Positions 37,990-49,748 of a DNA stretch of 64,000 nt are shown piece after piece. A program made the position numbers and the translations under genes. The notes beneath the pieces are model-generated. The model made no database searches. It was not told the origin of the DNA and was given only the letters and a program-made list of their open reading frames with translations. Numbering within the stretch: the stretch's first letter is position 1; every line of letters starts with the position of its first letter. Source of the stretch: Neisseriaceae bacterium (GTDB lineage: Bacteria > Pseudomonadota > Gammaproteobacteria > Burkholderiales > Neisseriaceae); the NCBI GenBank assembly GCA_017991555.1, contig JAGOQM010000014.1, forward strand, positions 1 through 64,000, in the 5' to 3' direction.

Positions 37990-39132
37990 TTAATCAATTA
38001 GACTAAGACGATATAGCGAGGTGACCTCTTGGCTGCGTGCGGCAAACATCGCGTCGTCGGCGTCATTGGCCTTCGCGTGCTGGGGCTTGATGGTGTGCTG
38101 TTCGATCAGGCTGAGGCCGGCCTGGGCGAATTGGGCCGACAGGTAGTCGGGCGCACGCAGGCCTAAGTGTTCCGCTAGATCGGACATGATCAGCCACACT
38201 TCGCCGCCGGCATTCAGGTGTTGTGGGGCTTGGGTCAAAAACGCCACCAGCATCTGATGCTTGGGGTCGTATAGGGCCGACTCAATTAAGGACGTCGGCT
38301 TGGCTGGCAGCCAGGGCGGATTACACACGATGAGGTCGGCCTTCACACCGGCGGGGAATAGGTCGGTGGCGACGATGCGCACCTGCCCGCTGAGGCCTAG
38401 GCGGTTAAGGTTGTCTGCGGCGGCGGCAATCGCCTTAGGATTGATGTCGGTGCCGATGATCTGGGCCACACCGCGCTTGGCCAACACCGCCGCGATCACG
38501 CCGGAGCCGGTGCCGATGTCTAGGGCCAGGGTGCAAGGCTCTGGTAAGGGCGCACTTTGGAGCAGCTGAAGGTATTCACCGCGCAGTGGTGAATAAACCC
38601 CATAAGGTACATGCACATGAGCCTGATTGAGGGCGGCAATGGGCACGCCCTTTTGCTGCCACTGATGAGCGCCAATCATGCCCAGCAGGGTCTGCAAGGG
38701 CAAAATGCAGTCTTGGTCGTGGAGGCCAAAAGCAGCAGCGCAGGCGTCTTTTACGTCGGGCGCGCGGCGTAGGCTCAGCACGCCTTGAGGATCGAGCTTA
38801 ACCAGCAGGCTATTGAGCAACTGTGCCCGCTGCGATTGATTGAGCCGATGCTTGTGAAAGGCTTCGGCCGCAGTGGCGGGGACTTTGCTGCTTTTTTTAC
38901 GTTTATTGAGGCGCTTACTTAAGGCGCTCAGTAACTGCTTGGCGTTATGGAAATCACCCGTCCACAGCATGGCATGGCCCTGAGTCGCCCAGGTAAAGGC
39001 TTGGTCGGCGTTCAGCGTGTCGTCCACCAGGTGTAGCTGTTGCGGTGGCGGGCTGCCGTTGGCGCTGAACCAAAGGGCGGTGTGATCGGGTTGCTGCCAG
39101 GTAAAAGAGGGCAAGGTGTGCATAGCGGCCAT
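37990..39132 (-). CDS. Class I methyltransferase with NPPW motif
   Basis: A SAM-dependent methyltransferase of 380 residues. The C-terminal half has the SAM loop LDIGTGSGVIA, GTDINPKA and the catalytic NPPW, the pattern of the small-methyltransferase/HemK group that modifies amide or exocyclic amino groups. The N-terminal 170 residues include a basic stretch (SKRLNKRKKSSK), suggesting RNA or ribosome binding. The substrate is not identified; rRNA or a ribosomal protein is plausible. Confidence 0.8.
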   Translation of the reverse strand: MAAMHTLPSFTWQQPDHTALWFSANGSPPPQQLHLVDDTLNADQAFTWATQGHAMLWTGDFHNAKQLLSALSKRLNKRKKSSKVPATAAEAFHKHRLNQSQRAQLLNSLLVKLDPQGVLSLRRAPDVKDACAAAFGLHDQDCILPLQTLLGMIGAHQWQQKGVPIAALNQAHVHVPYGVYSPLRGEYLQLLQSAPLPEPCTLALDIGTGSGVIAAVLAKRGVAQIIGTDINPKAIAAAADNLNRLGLSGQVRIVATDLFPAGVKADLIVCNPPWLPAKPTSLIESALYDPKHQMLVAFLTQAPQHLNAGGEVWLIMSDLAEHLGLRAPDYLSAQFAQAGLSLIEQHTIKPQHAKANDADDAMFAARSQEVTSLYRLSLID

Positions 39133-39162
39133 TTATCAAAGAATAAGGTAGGGATTATACCG

Positions 39163-39195
39163 TAAAAAAAAGGCCATCCGGTGGGGATGGCCTTA
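39163..39195 (-). terminator. Terminator of leuS
   Basis: AAGGCCATCC (39170-39179) pairs with 39185-39194. On the minus strand eight T residues follow, 20 bases after the leuS stop. Confidence 0.88.
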
Positions 39196-39214
39196 GGCGT
39201 TACTGAATCAAGGG

Positions 39215-41896
<2,682 letters not shown>

Positions 41897-41998
41897 TTAA
41901 ATAGAGGGGGGAAGAGGGGAATGGTGCTTTATTTTTTAGACTTTGTGTCTAGAATCAGGCGTTTAGTTGAGGAGGGTTTATTTTTACGTGAAAAAAGC

Positions 41999-42130
41999 AA
42001 AAAAAATCCGCCGGACTTGCATCCGGCGGCTAACACATTGCGGGGAAACGTTTACTCACTTCTTACACTATATCGCTCTGGAGATGAAGCAATATAGTGA
42101 TTAGTCACGCGATTGATTAAATGGTTCACG
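41999..42130 (-). ncRNA. Candidate small RNA upstream of leuS
   Basis: On the minus strand a stem of CACTATAT and ATATAGTG (42066-42099, extended by further pairs) is followed by about 36 unpaired bases and then a perfect 8-bp GC hairpin (42008-42029) with eight T residues. This terminator has no gene upstream on its strand; msrB ends at 43346 with its own terminator. leuS has a separate promoter downstream of it. The 5' end near 42100-42130 is a guess. A 25-codon GTG frame covers the first stem but has no ribosome-binding site. No known family was recognised. Confidence 0.5.
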
Positions 42131-42274
42131 CGATATTTGTTAAATTTTGTAAATTGTTTAAATGACCAATGTATCAGCATCATTAAACCACCAGGGTGAC
42201 TGCACAAATCGTGCAGGCTGAGGCCAGTCAGGGTAAACTAGAGCCCTTATTGAATTATTTTTTTAGATTGCCTT

Positions 42275-43264
42275 ATGACTGCACCCGCACTGCCCAGCCG
42301 CCGCCTTTCTGTGGCCCCAATGCTGGATTGGACCGACCGCCATTATCGCTATATGGCCAGACAAATCACCCACCACGCGTGGTTGTATTCCGAAATGGTG
42401 ACCACCGGCGCGTTGATACACGGCAGTGCCAGCCGGTTTCTAACCTTTAATGAAGGCGAGCAGCCGGTGGCCTTGCAGCTCGGCGGCAGCGAGCCTGCCG
42501 ATTTGGCCACCTGTGCCAAAATGGCGCAAGACTATGGTTACAATGAAGTCAATTTGAACTGTGGTTGCCCTAGCCCGCGGGTTCAAAAAGGGGCCTTTGG
42601 TGCCTGCTTGATGAATGAGGTGGATTTGGTCGCCGATGGCCTTAAGGCGATGCAGGATGCGGTCGACATTGAGGTGACGGTGAAGCACCGTATTGGTGTG
42701 GACAAGCAGACCGATTATCAAGTCGTCCGTGACTTCGTGGGGGCTTTGGTGCACAAAACCGAGTGCCAAACCTTCATCGTGCATGCGCGTAACGCGTGGC
42801 TGGATGGCCTGTCACCGAAAGAAAATCGCGAAATTCCGCCGCTTAAGTATGAGTATGTGTACCAGCTCAAACAGGATTTTCCAGACTTAGAGATCATTTT
42901 GAACGGGGGCGTGACCACCAATGCCGCGATTGCCGAGCATTTACAGCACGTAGATGGCGTGATGGTGGGGCGTGAGGCCTATCACAATCCGTATTTAATG
43001 GCCGAGTGGGATGCGTTATTTTACCAAGACGACCATGCACTGATTGATCGGGTGGCCTTGGTGGCCTGCTTACAAGCCTATGCCCAAACGCAGCTGGACG
43101 CCGGTCGTGGCACCACCCTGCGCCACATGGTGCGTCATTATCTAGGCTTAATGCAGGGTTTGCCTGGCGCGCGCACCTGGCGGCGCATGCTGTCGGATGC
43201 CAGCCTATTAAAGGCCAACGACGCCGAACTGTTGCAAAGAGCCTTGGCCGAAGTAGGGGTTTAG
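42275..43264 (+). CDS. dusA: tRNA-dihydrouridine synthase A
   Basis: An FMN enzyme reducing uridines 20/20a of tRNA to dihydrouridine. The 329-residue product has the start APMLDWTDRH, the catalytic cysteine in NCGCPSPRV (C98) and GAFGACLM, which mark the DusA subgroup. Its start lacks an obvious Shine-Dalgarno. The upstream 395-base intergenic region also carries the leuS promoter and the candidate small RNA on the other strand. Confidence 0.94.
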   Translation: MTAPALPSRRLSVAPMLDWTDRHYRYMARQITHHAWLYSEMVTTGALIHGSASRFLTFNEGEQPVALQLGGSEPADLATCAKMAQDYGYNEVNLNCGCPSPRVQKGAFGACLMNEVDLVADGLKAMQDAVDIEVTVKHRIGVDKQTDYQVVRDFVGALVHKTECQTFIVHARNAWLDGLSPKENREIPPLKYEYVYQLKQDFPDLEIILNGGVTTNAAIAEHLQHVDGVMVGREAYHNPYLMAEWDALFYQDDHALIDRVALVACLQAYAQTQLDAGRGTTLRHMVRHYLGLMQGLPGARTWRRMLSDASLLKANDAELLQRALAEVGV

Positions 43265-43294
43265 GCCCAGAGTTAGGTTTAGTGTCGGCATCAT

Positions 43295-43326
43295 AAAAGC
43301 CCTTGAGCATGCTCAAGGGCTTTTTG
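43295..43326. terminator. Bidirectional terminator, dusA / msrB
   Basis: A perfect palindromic stem of 14 bases (43295-43308 and 43311-43324) with A run left and T run right. Confidence 0.9.
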
Positions 43327-43345
43327 TCTGCTACAGGCCGCAGCG

Positions 43346-43777
43346 TTAAGCGAAGAGGCCGGCGTATTCGCCATAGCCTTCTTCAGCCAGACGGCTGGCT
43401 GGCACAAAGCGTAAGGCGGCGCCGTTAATGCAGTAGCGTAGGCCACCTAAGGCTTCTGGGCCATCTTCAAAAACGTGGCCTAGGTGGGCGTCGCTGCCTT
43501 GGCTACGCACTTCGGTGCGCACGCGGCTAAGGCTAAGGTCTTCGTGTTCGGTGACCACCGGTGCAGCGATGGGCTTGCTGAACGAAGGCCAGCCGCAGCC
43601 TGCATCAAACTTGTCTAAAGAGCTAAATAAGGCTTCGCCATTGACGATGTCAACGTAGATGCCGGGTTCGTCGAACTGATCGTATTCGCTGCTGAACGGG
43701 GGCTCGGTGCCATTTTCTTGGGTCACGTGGTAGCTGATGTCGGACAAGCGTTGTTTTAAGTCGTTTTGATTGCTCAT
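43346..43777 (-). CDS. msrB: Peptide-methionine (R)-S-oxide reductase
   Basis: Repairs methionine-R-sulfoxide. From ATG 43777 (AAGGAG upstream) it has 143 residues; the longer open frame is unlikely. The nucleophile is C116 in [11 protein letters not shown] and the recycling cysteine C61 in GCGWPSF. The two CxxC zinc sites of many MsrB proteins are absent ([11 protein letters not shown] stands where the first would be), as in the MsrB domain of neisserial PilB. Here it is a stand-alone protein, without the PilB thioredoxin and MsrA domains. Confidence 0.93.
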   Translation of the reverse strand: MSNQNDLKQRLSDISYHVTQENGTEPPFSSEYDQFDEPGIYVDIVNGEALFSSLDKFDAGCGWPSFSKPIAAPVVTEHEDLSLSRVRTEVRSQGSDAHLGHVFEDGPEALGGLRYCINGAALRFVPASRLAEEGYGEYAGLFA

Positions 43778-43871
43778 GTGAGGCTCCTTGAAGGTGATGG
43801 TTAGATTATGCCCATGCTGGGGCAGAATGGCAAGATATATCCGTCTAGACGGCCAGATTGGTCTGTGGGCC

Positions 43872-43904
43872 AAAAAAAAGGCAGCTTAATCATTAAGCTG
43901 CCTT
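43872..43904 (-). terminator. Terminator of gltS
   Basis: Twelve-base arms (AAGGCAGCTTAA and its complement) with a 3-base loop, followed on the minus strand by about eight T residues. Confidence 0.9.
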
Positions 43905-43926
43905 ATCAAAGAGGGGGCGATGAGGG

Positions 43927-45132
43927 CTACAAGAAGTTGCCGCCAATCTCAATAAAGAGTTTAATCATCGCCGTATTCACAATGTCAATAAAGAAGGCGC
44001 CCACCATCGGCACGATCAAGAAAGCCTTGTGAGAGGGGCCAAATGCTTGGGTAATCACCTGCATGTTGGCAATGGCGGTTGGCGTTGCGCCCAGACCAAA
44101 GCCACAGTGGCCAGCACTGAGTACGACCGCATCGTAGTCTTTGCCCATAACCTTAAAGGTAATAAAGTAGGCAAAAAGGGCCATCACCAGCGTTTGGATG
44201 CTCAAAATAATCAGCACCGGTACGGCCAATTCGGCCAGCTGCCATAGTTTTAGCGACATCAGCGCAATCGCCAAGAACAGCGACAGGCTCACGCTGCCCA
44301 ACACGTCGACGGCACGGTCAAAGACGTTGTGGCGTACGACATGGGTCAATAGATTGCGAATGATCACACCGGTAAACAAGCACCACACGAAGGTTGGCAA
44401 CTGTAGGGCCGTGTCCTTGGTGATGCTGTCGAGGTAGGTGCCCACGCTCAAACAAATGGCCAACATGGTCACGGTTTCAATGATGGCGCTGGCGTTGATG
44501 CTGCGGCCCTGTCTTGGGCGCTCAAAGGCAACTTCCACTTCCTCATCTTCAATCTCAGCCTGAGGTGCACGATCAATTTTTTTCAGTAAGCGACGGGCCA
44601 CTGGACCCCCAATGGTGCCACCTAGAACCAGGCCGAAAGTGGCGCAAGCCATGGCCAATTCAACGGCACCAGTAACGCCGTATTTCTCGCTTAGTAAAGC
44701 CCCCCACGCTGCGCCAGAACCGTGGCCGCCGGATAGGGTGATTGAGCCTGCGATTAAGCCATAGAATGGGTTTTGGTCTAAGGCCAAGGCTAGGCCCATG
44801 CCGACAGAGTTTTGTACGAAAATTAAGGCCGACGCAACCGCCACGAAAATAATGATGGGCTTGCCGCCTTTGACCAAGCGCGAGAAGTCGGCGCTCAAGC
44901 CAATAGACGCAAAGAAAGCCAGCATGAGTGAATCTTGTAAGGCCTTATCGAAGTTAAATTCAAGGCCCCAAGCTTGGTACACCGCCAACAGGACGATGGC
45001 GACTAAGAAACCGCCCGCAACGGGTTCAGGGATGTGATACTTTTTGAGAAAGTTGATTTTCTTAACCAGTAGGGCGCCTAACAGTAAAACCAAGCAGGCC
45101 GCTACTAAAGTAAAATGCGCATTTAGTTGCAT
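43927..45132 (-). CDS. gltS: Sodium/glutamate symporter
   Basis: A 401-residue inner-membrane carrier of the ESS family, importing glutamate with sodium. About ten hydrophobic segments and the glycine-rich GGHGSGAAWG re-entrant motif in the first half, mirrored by SAGHCGFGLGATPTA in the second, are visible. It is monocistronic. Its 396-base upstream region has three copies of TAGGCGATAT. Confidence 0.93.
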   Translation of the reverse strand: MQLNAHFTLVAACLVLLLGALLVKKINFLKKYHIPEPVAGGFLVAIVLLAVYQAWGLEFNFDKALQDSLMLAFFASIGLSADFSRLVKGGKPIIIFVAVASALIFVQNSVGMGLALALDQNPFYGLIAGSITLSGGHGSGAAWGALLSEKYGVTGAVELAMACATFGLVLGGTIGGPVARRLLKKIDRAPQAEIEDEEVEVAFERPRQGRSINASAIIETVTMLAICLSVGTYLDSITKDTALQLPTFVWCLFTGVIIRNLLTHVVRHNVFDRAVDVLGSVSLSLFLAIALMSLKLWQLAELAVPVLIILSIQTLVMALFAYFITFKVMGKDYDAVVLSAGHCGFGLGATPTAIANMQVITQAFGPSHKAFLIVPMVGAFFIDIVNTAMIKLFIEIGGNFL

Positions 45133-45478
45133 AAATGTTTCCTTACATGACTCATGTAGAGTATCAAATAGGCGATATTGTTCTTATTTTATTGCCATGA
45201 ACGTTGTGAAAAAGGGCTAATTATATCGAAATATGGGCACTATATCGCCTAATATAGAGATATAATTTTTTTATCGATGTCGTTTTGGCAATGTTCTGCT
45301 GCTGTTTTTATAGGCGATATGTGTGCCAAAAGGGAATGAATAGTTTGTTTTTAAAGAAAAAAAGTGGGTTTTGATTTGGGTGAGGGCGTTGGGTTTAGGC
45401 GGTAAAAAAAATAAAACACTATGGCCAAAATAAGACAAAGGCATAATAAATTATTGACAATTGGCCTTTTTTAAGTAT
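45133..45478 (-). promoter_or_regulatory. gltS upstream region with three TAGGCGATAT motifs
   Basis: ATAGGCGATAT is found at 45168-45178 and 45310-45320, and the reverse complement core ATATCGCCTA at 45242-45251, spaced by about 74 and 68 bases. The rest is AT-rich. No gene is recognised here. The motif may be a regulator site for gltS. Confidence 0.45.
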
Positions 45479-45508
45479 AAAAAAACCTGCGGTGGGCAGG
45501 TTTTTTTG
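45479..45508 (-). terminator. Terminator of the lpd-like gene
   Basis: AAACCTGC and GCAGGTTT arms with a 5-base loop, flanked by A and T runs, 21 bases after the stop of the 45529-46941 gene. Confidence 0.85.
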
Positions 45509-45528
45509 GCGCGACAGACCGTACAGGC

Positions 45529-46941
45529 TTAGTTTATTTGGCGTAATGCATCGCGTAGTGCCGTGCGCACGCCTTCTTCGATCACGGGGTGATAGAAGGG
45601 CATGTCTAACATTTCGGCCACGCTCATGCCTTGCTGGTGTGACCAAGCCAATAGGTGGGCAATGTGTTCGGCGCGTGGGCCAACCATTTCCGCGCCCAAG
45701 AAGAGGCCGGTGTGTTTGTCGGCATAAACGTGCAGGCGACCTTTGTTGATCAGCATCACGCGGCTGCGGCCTTGGTTTTCAAACGAGACTTCGCCCACGA
45801 CCAAACGGTCTGTGTCTTTAAAGCGCGCGCTTAAGGTGCGATGGGTGTCGCCAATCAGTGCGATTTGTGGGTCGCTGAACACCACCGACAATAGGCTGCG
45901 GCGTAAGCCCGCTTCGGTATTGGGGTAAATGCCTGCATTGTGCCCAGCAATCCGGCCTTGATCAGCGGCTTCGTGTAATAAGGCCAGCTGGTTCGACGCA
46001 TCGCCCGCAATGAAAATGTGCGGTACGCTGGTTTGCATGGTTTTAGGGTCGGCCACGGGCACACCGCGTTCGTCTAGCTTAATGTCGATGTGTTCTAAGC
46101 CCAAGTTGTCGACGTTGGGGCGGCGGCCGGTGGCGGCCAGCACGTAGTCGACGGTGATGCTTTGCGACTCGCTTTCATCGGTGTTAAAGCGAATCTCAAC
46201 CTGATCGCCGCGGCGGGTAAACACCGCGTCTTTGCTTTTTAGGTTGGTTTTAAGCTCTGATTTAAAGATTTTTTGTGCTTCTTGCATCAGCTTGGGGTCG
46301 GTCAGCGGGCCCACGCGGCCGCTGGCACCAAATAAGGTCACGTCGACGCCAAGGCGATGTAAGGCTTGGCCAAGCTCTAAACCAATCACGCCAGGGCCAA
46401 ACACGGCAACGCTTTTAGGTAGGTCGTCCCACTCAAAGACGTCATCGTTGATGATTAAACGATCGCCAAGGTTGGCCCATGCCTCACGGTAAGGCCCCAT
46501 GTTGGTGCGTGAGCCGGTGGCGATCACAATGCGTTGGGCTTCAATTTGGGTGTGGTCGTCGACCTGTATCGTGTGTGCATCAATAAAGCGGGCCTTGCCC
46601 AAGATTTTATCGGCCGCGGGAAATTCATCCACGCTGTCCAAAACGAAGCCCACAAAGCGATCGCGTTCAGATTTAACCCGCTGCATGACTTCTTGGCCGT
46701 TGATGCGGACGTCGCCGTCAACATGCACCCCAAACGGCGCCGTGTGACGAGCATGTTCTGCTGCCTCTGCTGCCGCAATCAATAGTTTTGACGGCATACA
46801 GCCTACGCGCGCACAGGTGGTGCCAAAGTGATGGTCTTCAATTAAAATAACGCGTTCAGTTTGTGCTTTAGCGGCGCGGTAGGCGCCCATGCCGGCGGTG
46901 CCGCCACCCAAAATCACCACGTCGGTTACTAATTTTTGCAT
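45529..46941 (-). CDS. Dihydrolipoamide dehydrogenase-like flavoprotein
   Basis: A class I pyridine nucleotide-disulfide oxidoreductase of 470 residues. It has the FAD loop GGGTAGMGA, the redox pair C43-x4-C48, an NAD(P)-binding GPGVIGLELG and the second FAD motif FIAGDAS. The C-terminal PFYHPVIEEG carries the catalytic His-Glu. No lipoyl domain or 2-oxoacid dehydrogenase genes are nearby. A similar gene sits next to the Prx-Grx fusion in Neisseria, so a role in thiol redox, perhaps distinct from the pyruvate complex, is possible. Confidence 0.85.
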   Translation of the reverse strand: MQKLVTDVVILGGGTAGMGAYRAAKAQTERVILIEDHHFGTTCARVGCMPSKLLIAAAEAAEHARHTAPFGVHVDGDVRINGQEVMQRVKSERDRFVGFVLDSVDEFPAADKILGKARFIDAHTIQVDDHTQIEAQRIVIATGSRTNMGPYREAWANLGDRLIINDDVFEWDDLPKSVAVFGPGVIGLELGQALHRLGVDVTLFGASGRVGPLTDPKLMQEAQKIFKSELKTNLKSKDAVFTRRGDQVEIRFNTDESESQSITVDYVLAATGRRPNVDNLGLEHIDIKLDERGVPVADPKTMQTSVPHIFIAGDASNQLALLHEAADQGRIAGHNAGIYPNTEAGLRRSLLSVVFSDPQIALIGDTHRTLSARFKDTDRLVVGEVSFENQGRSRVMLINKGRLHVYADKHTGLFLGAEMVGPRAEHIAHLLAWSHQQGMSVAEMLDMPFYHPVIEEGVRTALRDALRQIN

Positions 46942-47005
46942 GATGTCCCTTTATCTTTAAGTTGCAGGCCTGCCGGTTGCGCCAGCTGCGTGCTTGGTCA
47001 TTGAG

Positions 47006-47038
47006 GATAAAAACAAAGCCCCAAGATGAGGCTTTGTT
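47006..47038 (-). terminator. Terminator of the peroxiredoxin-glutaredoxin gene
   Basis: A stem CAAAGCC paired with GGCTTTG, extended by one mismatch, followed on the minus strand by a T-rich run. It separates the gene from lpd. Confidence 0.7.
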
Positions 47039-47056
47039 CGATTCAAATCAAGAGGC

Positions 47057-47794
47057 TTAGGCCTGTTTGGCCAAGTACTGATCTAGTTCCTCGCTGCCAC
47101 CAATGTAGCGGCCGCCAATAAATACTTGTGGTACTGAGGTTTTGCCGGTGATGGCGCGCACGCTCACTGTGGTGGCGTCTTTGCCCAGTACGATTTCTTC
47201 GTAGTTCAGGTTCTTATCGTGTAAAGCCTGTTTGGCCTTGGCACAGAATTGGCAACCAGGCTTGCTGATCACAGTAATAGACGGTTGTTCTGAGTGCTCT
47301 GGGGCCAAGTACTTCAACATGGTGTCGGCGTCAGACACTTCAAATGGGTCGCCTTCTTTTTCTGGCTCAACGAACATTTTTTCTACCACGCCGTTTTTAA
47401 CCAGCATAGAGTAGCGCCATGATCGGTCGCCAAAGCCTAGGTCGTCTTTGTGCACCAACATGCCCATGCCTTTGGTGAAGTCACAGTTACCGTCTGGGAT
47501 GAAGGTAATGTTTTCGGCTTCTTGGTCGGCTTTCCAAGCGTTCATCACGAAGGTGTCGTTCACTGACACACACAGAATGTCGTCGACGCCGTATTGTTTA
47601 AACGTAGCGGCTAATTCATTGTAGCGCGGTAGGTGTGATGAAGAGCAGGTTGGGGTAAACGCGCCGGGTAGTGAAAACACCACCACGGTTTTGTTGTTAA
47701 ATAATTCATCAGTGCTGAGGGTTTTCCAAGCATCGCCTTCGCGAACTGGGAACGACACGCTAGGGATTTTTTGACCTTCTTTAGATTGCAACAT
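47057..47794 (-). CDS. Peroxiredoxin-glutaredoxin hybrid (PGdx)
   Basis: A fusion of a Prx5-type peroxiredoxin (about 1-165, peroxidatic C50 in PGAFTPTCSSSHLP) with a glutaredoxin domain (about 170-245, C181-x2-C184 in PGCQFC and TSVPQVF). Such hybrids in Haemophilus and Neisseria reduce peroxides using glutathione, the fused glutaredoxin recycling the peroxiredoxin. It has 245 residues. A good promoter lies at 47870-47898. It precedes the lpd-like gene on the same strand, with a terminator between. Confidence 0.95.
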   Translation of the reverse strand: MLQSKEGQKIPSVSFPVREGDAWKTLSTDELFNNKTVVVFSLPGAFTPTCSSSHLPRYNELAATFKQYGVDDILCVSVNDTFVMNAWKADQEAENITFIPDGNCDFTKGMGMLVHKDDLGFGDRSWRYSMLVKNGVVEKMFVEPEKEGDPFEVSDADTMLKYLAPEHSEQPSITVISKPGCQFCAKAKQALHDKNLNYEEIVLGKDATTVSVRAITGKTSVPQVFIGGRYIGGSEELDQYLAKQA

Positions 47795-47869
47795 ACTGAC
47801 TCCTTAATTAATTAAAAAATAATTGGGTGAATCAATCGCTTAAGTCTGTTTTGATTCGGTATGTCATAC

Positions 47870-47898
47870 AGTATAGGGCTTAACTGGCGTTTAGTAAA
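47870..47898 (-). promoter_or_regulatory. Probable promoter of the Prx-Grx gene
   Basis: On the minus strand TTTACT (47898-47893), a 17-base spacer and TATACT (47875-47870). This gives a leader of about 70 bases. Confidence 0.55.
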
Positions 47899-47961
47899 AT
47901 TTATAGTTAAAATGAAATCAATAGCGTTTTACTATTGAACTTTTAAATCAAACCAGCCTTT

Positions 47962-48726
47962 TCAGTTGTTTTGATTAATCACCGTGTAAATTTCTTGATG
48001 CGCCATTTTGCTGATTTCATGCCGGCTGAGGTCGGGTATGTTCATGTTGACCGTGGGCAACAGCGTGAGCTCGATGCTGCCTTTACGCATGCCCAACACC
48101 TGCCAGACCGATTGAAGTAGGCTGATGCCATCGATGTAGGCGGGCCTAGTCGTGCGCTGGCCCAGCTCATCGTAAAACTTAATCGCTATGGGTTGGACAG
48201 GCGCTGATACATTTAGTGCCGACTGAAATAAGCTTGATTTAAATAAGCGCATGCTCAAGCCATTCGAGGTCCGGGCTTCAGGAAAGACCGCAATGGTGCG
48301 GTTTTCTTGTAGTGCTTTTTCGATGTGCTGATTAATCTTGGCCGTGTCCTTGCGTTCATTGCGGTTAATGAATACGGTCCCTTGATTGGTGGCTAGGGTA
48401 CCAATGAGTGGCCATTTTTGAATTTCTTGTTTGGCCACGAAGTTCATGTTGTAGGCAGACTCTAAGGCCAAGATGTCCAACCAAGAGACGTGATTCGCCA
48501 CCACTAGGTGGCCGGCTAGGTGGGTGGGCCGAATGCCTTTGGTGTTGATTTGTAGTTTAAGGATGCGGAGCCCTTTTTGGCAATACTTTTGCGTATAGCG
48601 CGTCGACTTCTCCTTGTCTTTTTGTCGGAATACCCAGCTGAGGACCAGTACCGTACTGATGAGCCAGAAGACGAGGCGTAGAAGGCGAATGACGCGAATG
48701 AGTTTGGGCGTTCTTTTTGGGGTCAT
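47962..48726 (-). CDS. plsC: 1-acyl-sn-glycerol-3-phosphate acyltransferase
   Basis: Acylates lysophosphatidic acid to phosphatidic acid at the inner membrane. The 254-residue product has an N-terminal transmembrane helix (about 15-33), the catalytic HX4D box NHVSWLD (H79-D84), FINRNERKD and FPEARTSNG. It overlaps mutM by four bases. It could also act on other lysolipids (ornithine-lipid OlsA-type enzymes share the fold). Confidence 0.88.
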   Translation of the reverse strand: MTPKRTPKLIRVIRLLRLVFWLISTVLVLSWVFRQKDKEKSTRYTQKYCQKGLRILKLQINTKGIRPTHLAGHLVVANHVSWLDILALESAYNMNFVAKQEIQKWPLIGTLATNQGTVFINRNERKDTAKINQHIEKALQENRTIAVFPEARTSNGLSMRLFKSSLFQSALNVSAPVQPIAIKFYDELGQRTTRPAYIDGISLLQSVWQVLGMRKGSIELTLLPTVNMNIPDLSRHEISKMAHQEIYTVINQNN

Positions 48727-49562
48727 AATGGGGTTTTCTTAGGTTGCTTTTGGCAAACAGGACAATAGAAGCTGGCGCGTTGGCCGATCTTTGTTTGTTC
48801 GATTTCGTGACCACAAGTTCGGCACGCCAGCTTGGCGCGGCCATAAACAAAGTATTCCTGTTGGAAATAGCCTGCCTGGCCGTCGCTGCCCACGAAGTCA
48901 CGTAAGGTGCTGCCGCCTTTTTCAATGGCCAGCAGTAAGACCGCCTTGATTTCTTTGGCCAAGGCCTGACATTTGGCCTTACTGATTTGATTGGCGGGGG
49001 TGAGCGGGTGAATCTTGGTGCGAAACAGCGCTTCGTTGGCGTAAATGTTGCCCACGCCAACCAACACATGATTGTCCATAAGGGCCAGTTTGATCGCGCG
49101 TTTTTGAGACACAAGTCTGCCATGTAAATAAGCGCCGTTAAAATCATCGCTTAAAGGTTCAGGGCCCAGCTTGCTCAGCAGCGGGTGGTGCTCGGCGGCG
49201 CCGTTAAACCACAGAATGGCGCCAAAACGGCGCGGGTCTTTATAGCGTAATAAGGTGCCATCGGTGAACACGATGTCGACGTGGTCGTGTTTTTGCGGCG
49301 GCACATCGGCCTCGTGATGGATGCGCAGGCTGCCAGACATGCCCAAATGCATGATGAGCACCCCCGTCGGCAACTGAATCAGCAAGTACTTGGCCCTGCG
49401 GGTGACGCTCAGCACTGGCTGTTCGGTCAGCTGTTCGCTCAGGTCGTCGGGAATGGGCCAGCGCAGCCTAGGCTGTCTGACGGTTGCGTAGGCAATGGTT
49501 TTGTCGGTAATGTGGGGGCTGATGCCACGCTTGGTGGTTTCAATTTCCGGTAATTCTGGCAT
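48723..49562 (-). CDS. mutM: Formamidopyrimidine-DNA glycosylase
   Basis: Removes 8-oxoguanine and Fapy lesions and nicks the DNA. The 279-residue product starts MPELPE (the proline becomes the catalytic N-terminus, followed by the essential glutamate) and ends with the zinc finger C-x2-C-x16-C-x2-C (CRTC ... CPVC). It is first in a two-gene run with plsC, coupled through ATGA. Confidence 0.96.
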   Translation of the reverse strand: MPELPEIETTKRGISPHITDKTIAYATVRQPRLRWPIPDDLSEQLTEQPVLSVTRRAKYLLIQLPTGVLIMHLGMSGSLRIHHEADVPPQKHDHVDIVFTDGTLLRYKDPRRFGAILWFNGAAEHHPLLSKLGPEPLSDDFNGAYLHGRLVSQKRAIKLALMDNHVLVGVGNIYANEALFRTKIHPLTPANQISKAKCQALAKEIKAVLLLAIEKGGSTLRDFVGSDGQAGYFQQEYFVYGRAKLACRTCGHEIEQTKIGQRASFYCPVCQKQPKKTPL

Positions 49563-49748
49563 AGAGATAAATCATGAGTGTGGGTAAAAAAGTATTGTAG
49601 CAGCTAAACTTGTGTCCGGTGATGATGGTCATAGCTTTAGCGTAGTGATATAAAGCATAATGACATAAAGTGCGTGGCGGCGTCATGATCACCTTGCAGT
49701 GTGATACAGTGCGCCCAAAGAATCGTTAATTAAATGAGAAGAGAATCA

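Noticed and set aside
42045..42122. Minus-strand GTG frame of about 25 codons in the candidate small RNA
   Set aside because: No ribosome-binding site, and it coincides with the stem. Kept as an alternative, not called as a gene.
45419..45646. Minus-strand frame of 75 codons over the lpd 3' end and terminator
   Set aside because: Overlaps the true gene in another frame and contains the terminator.
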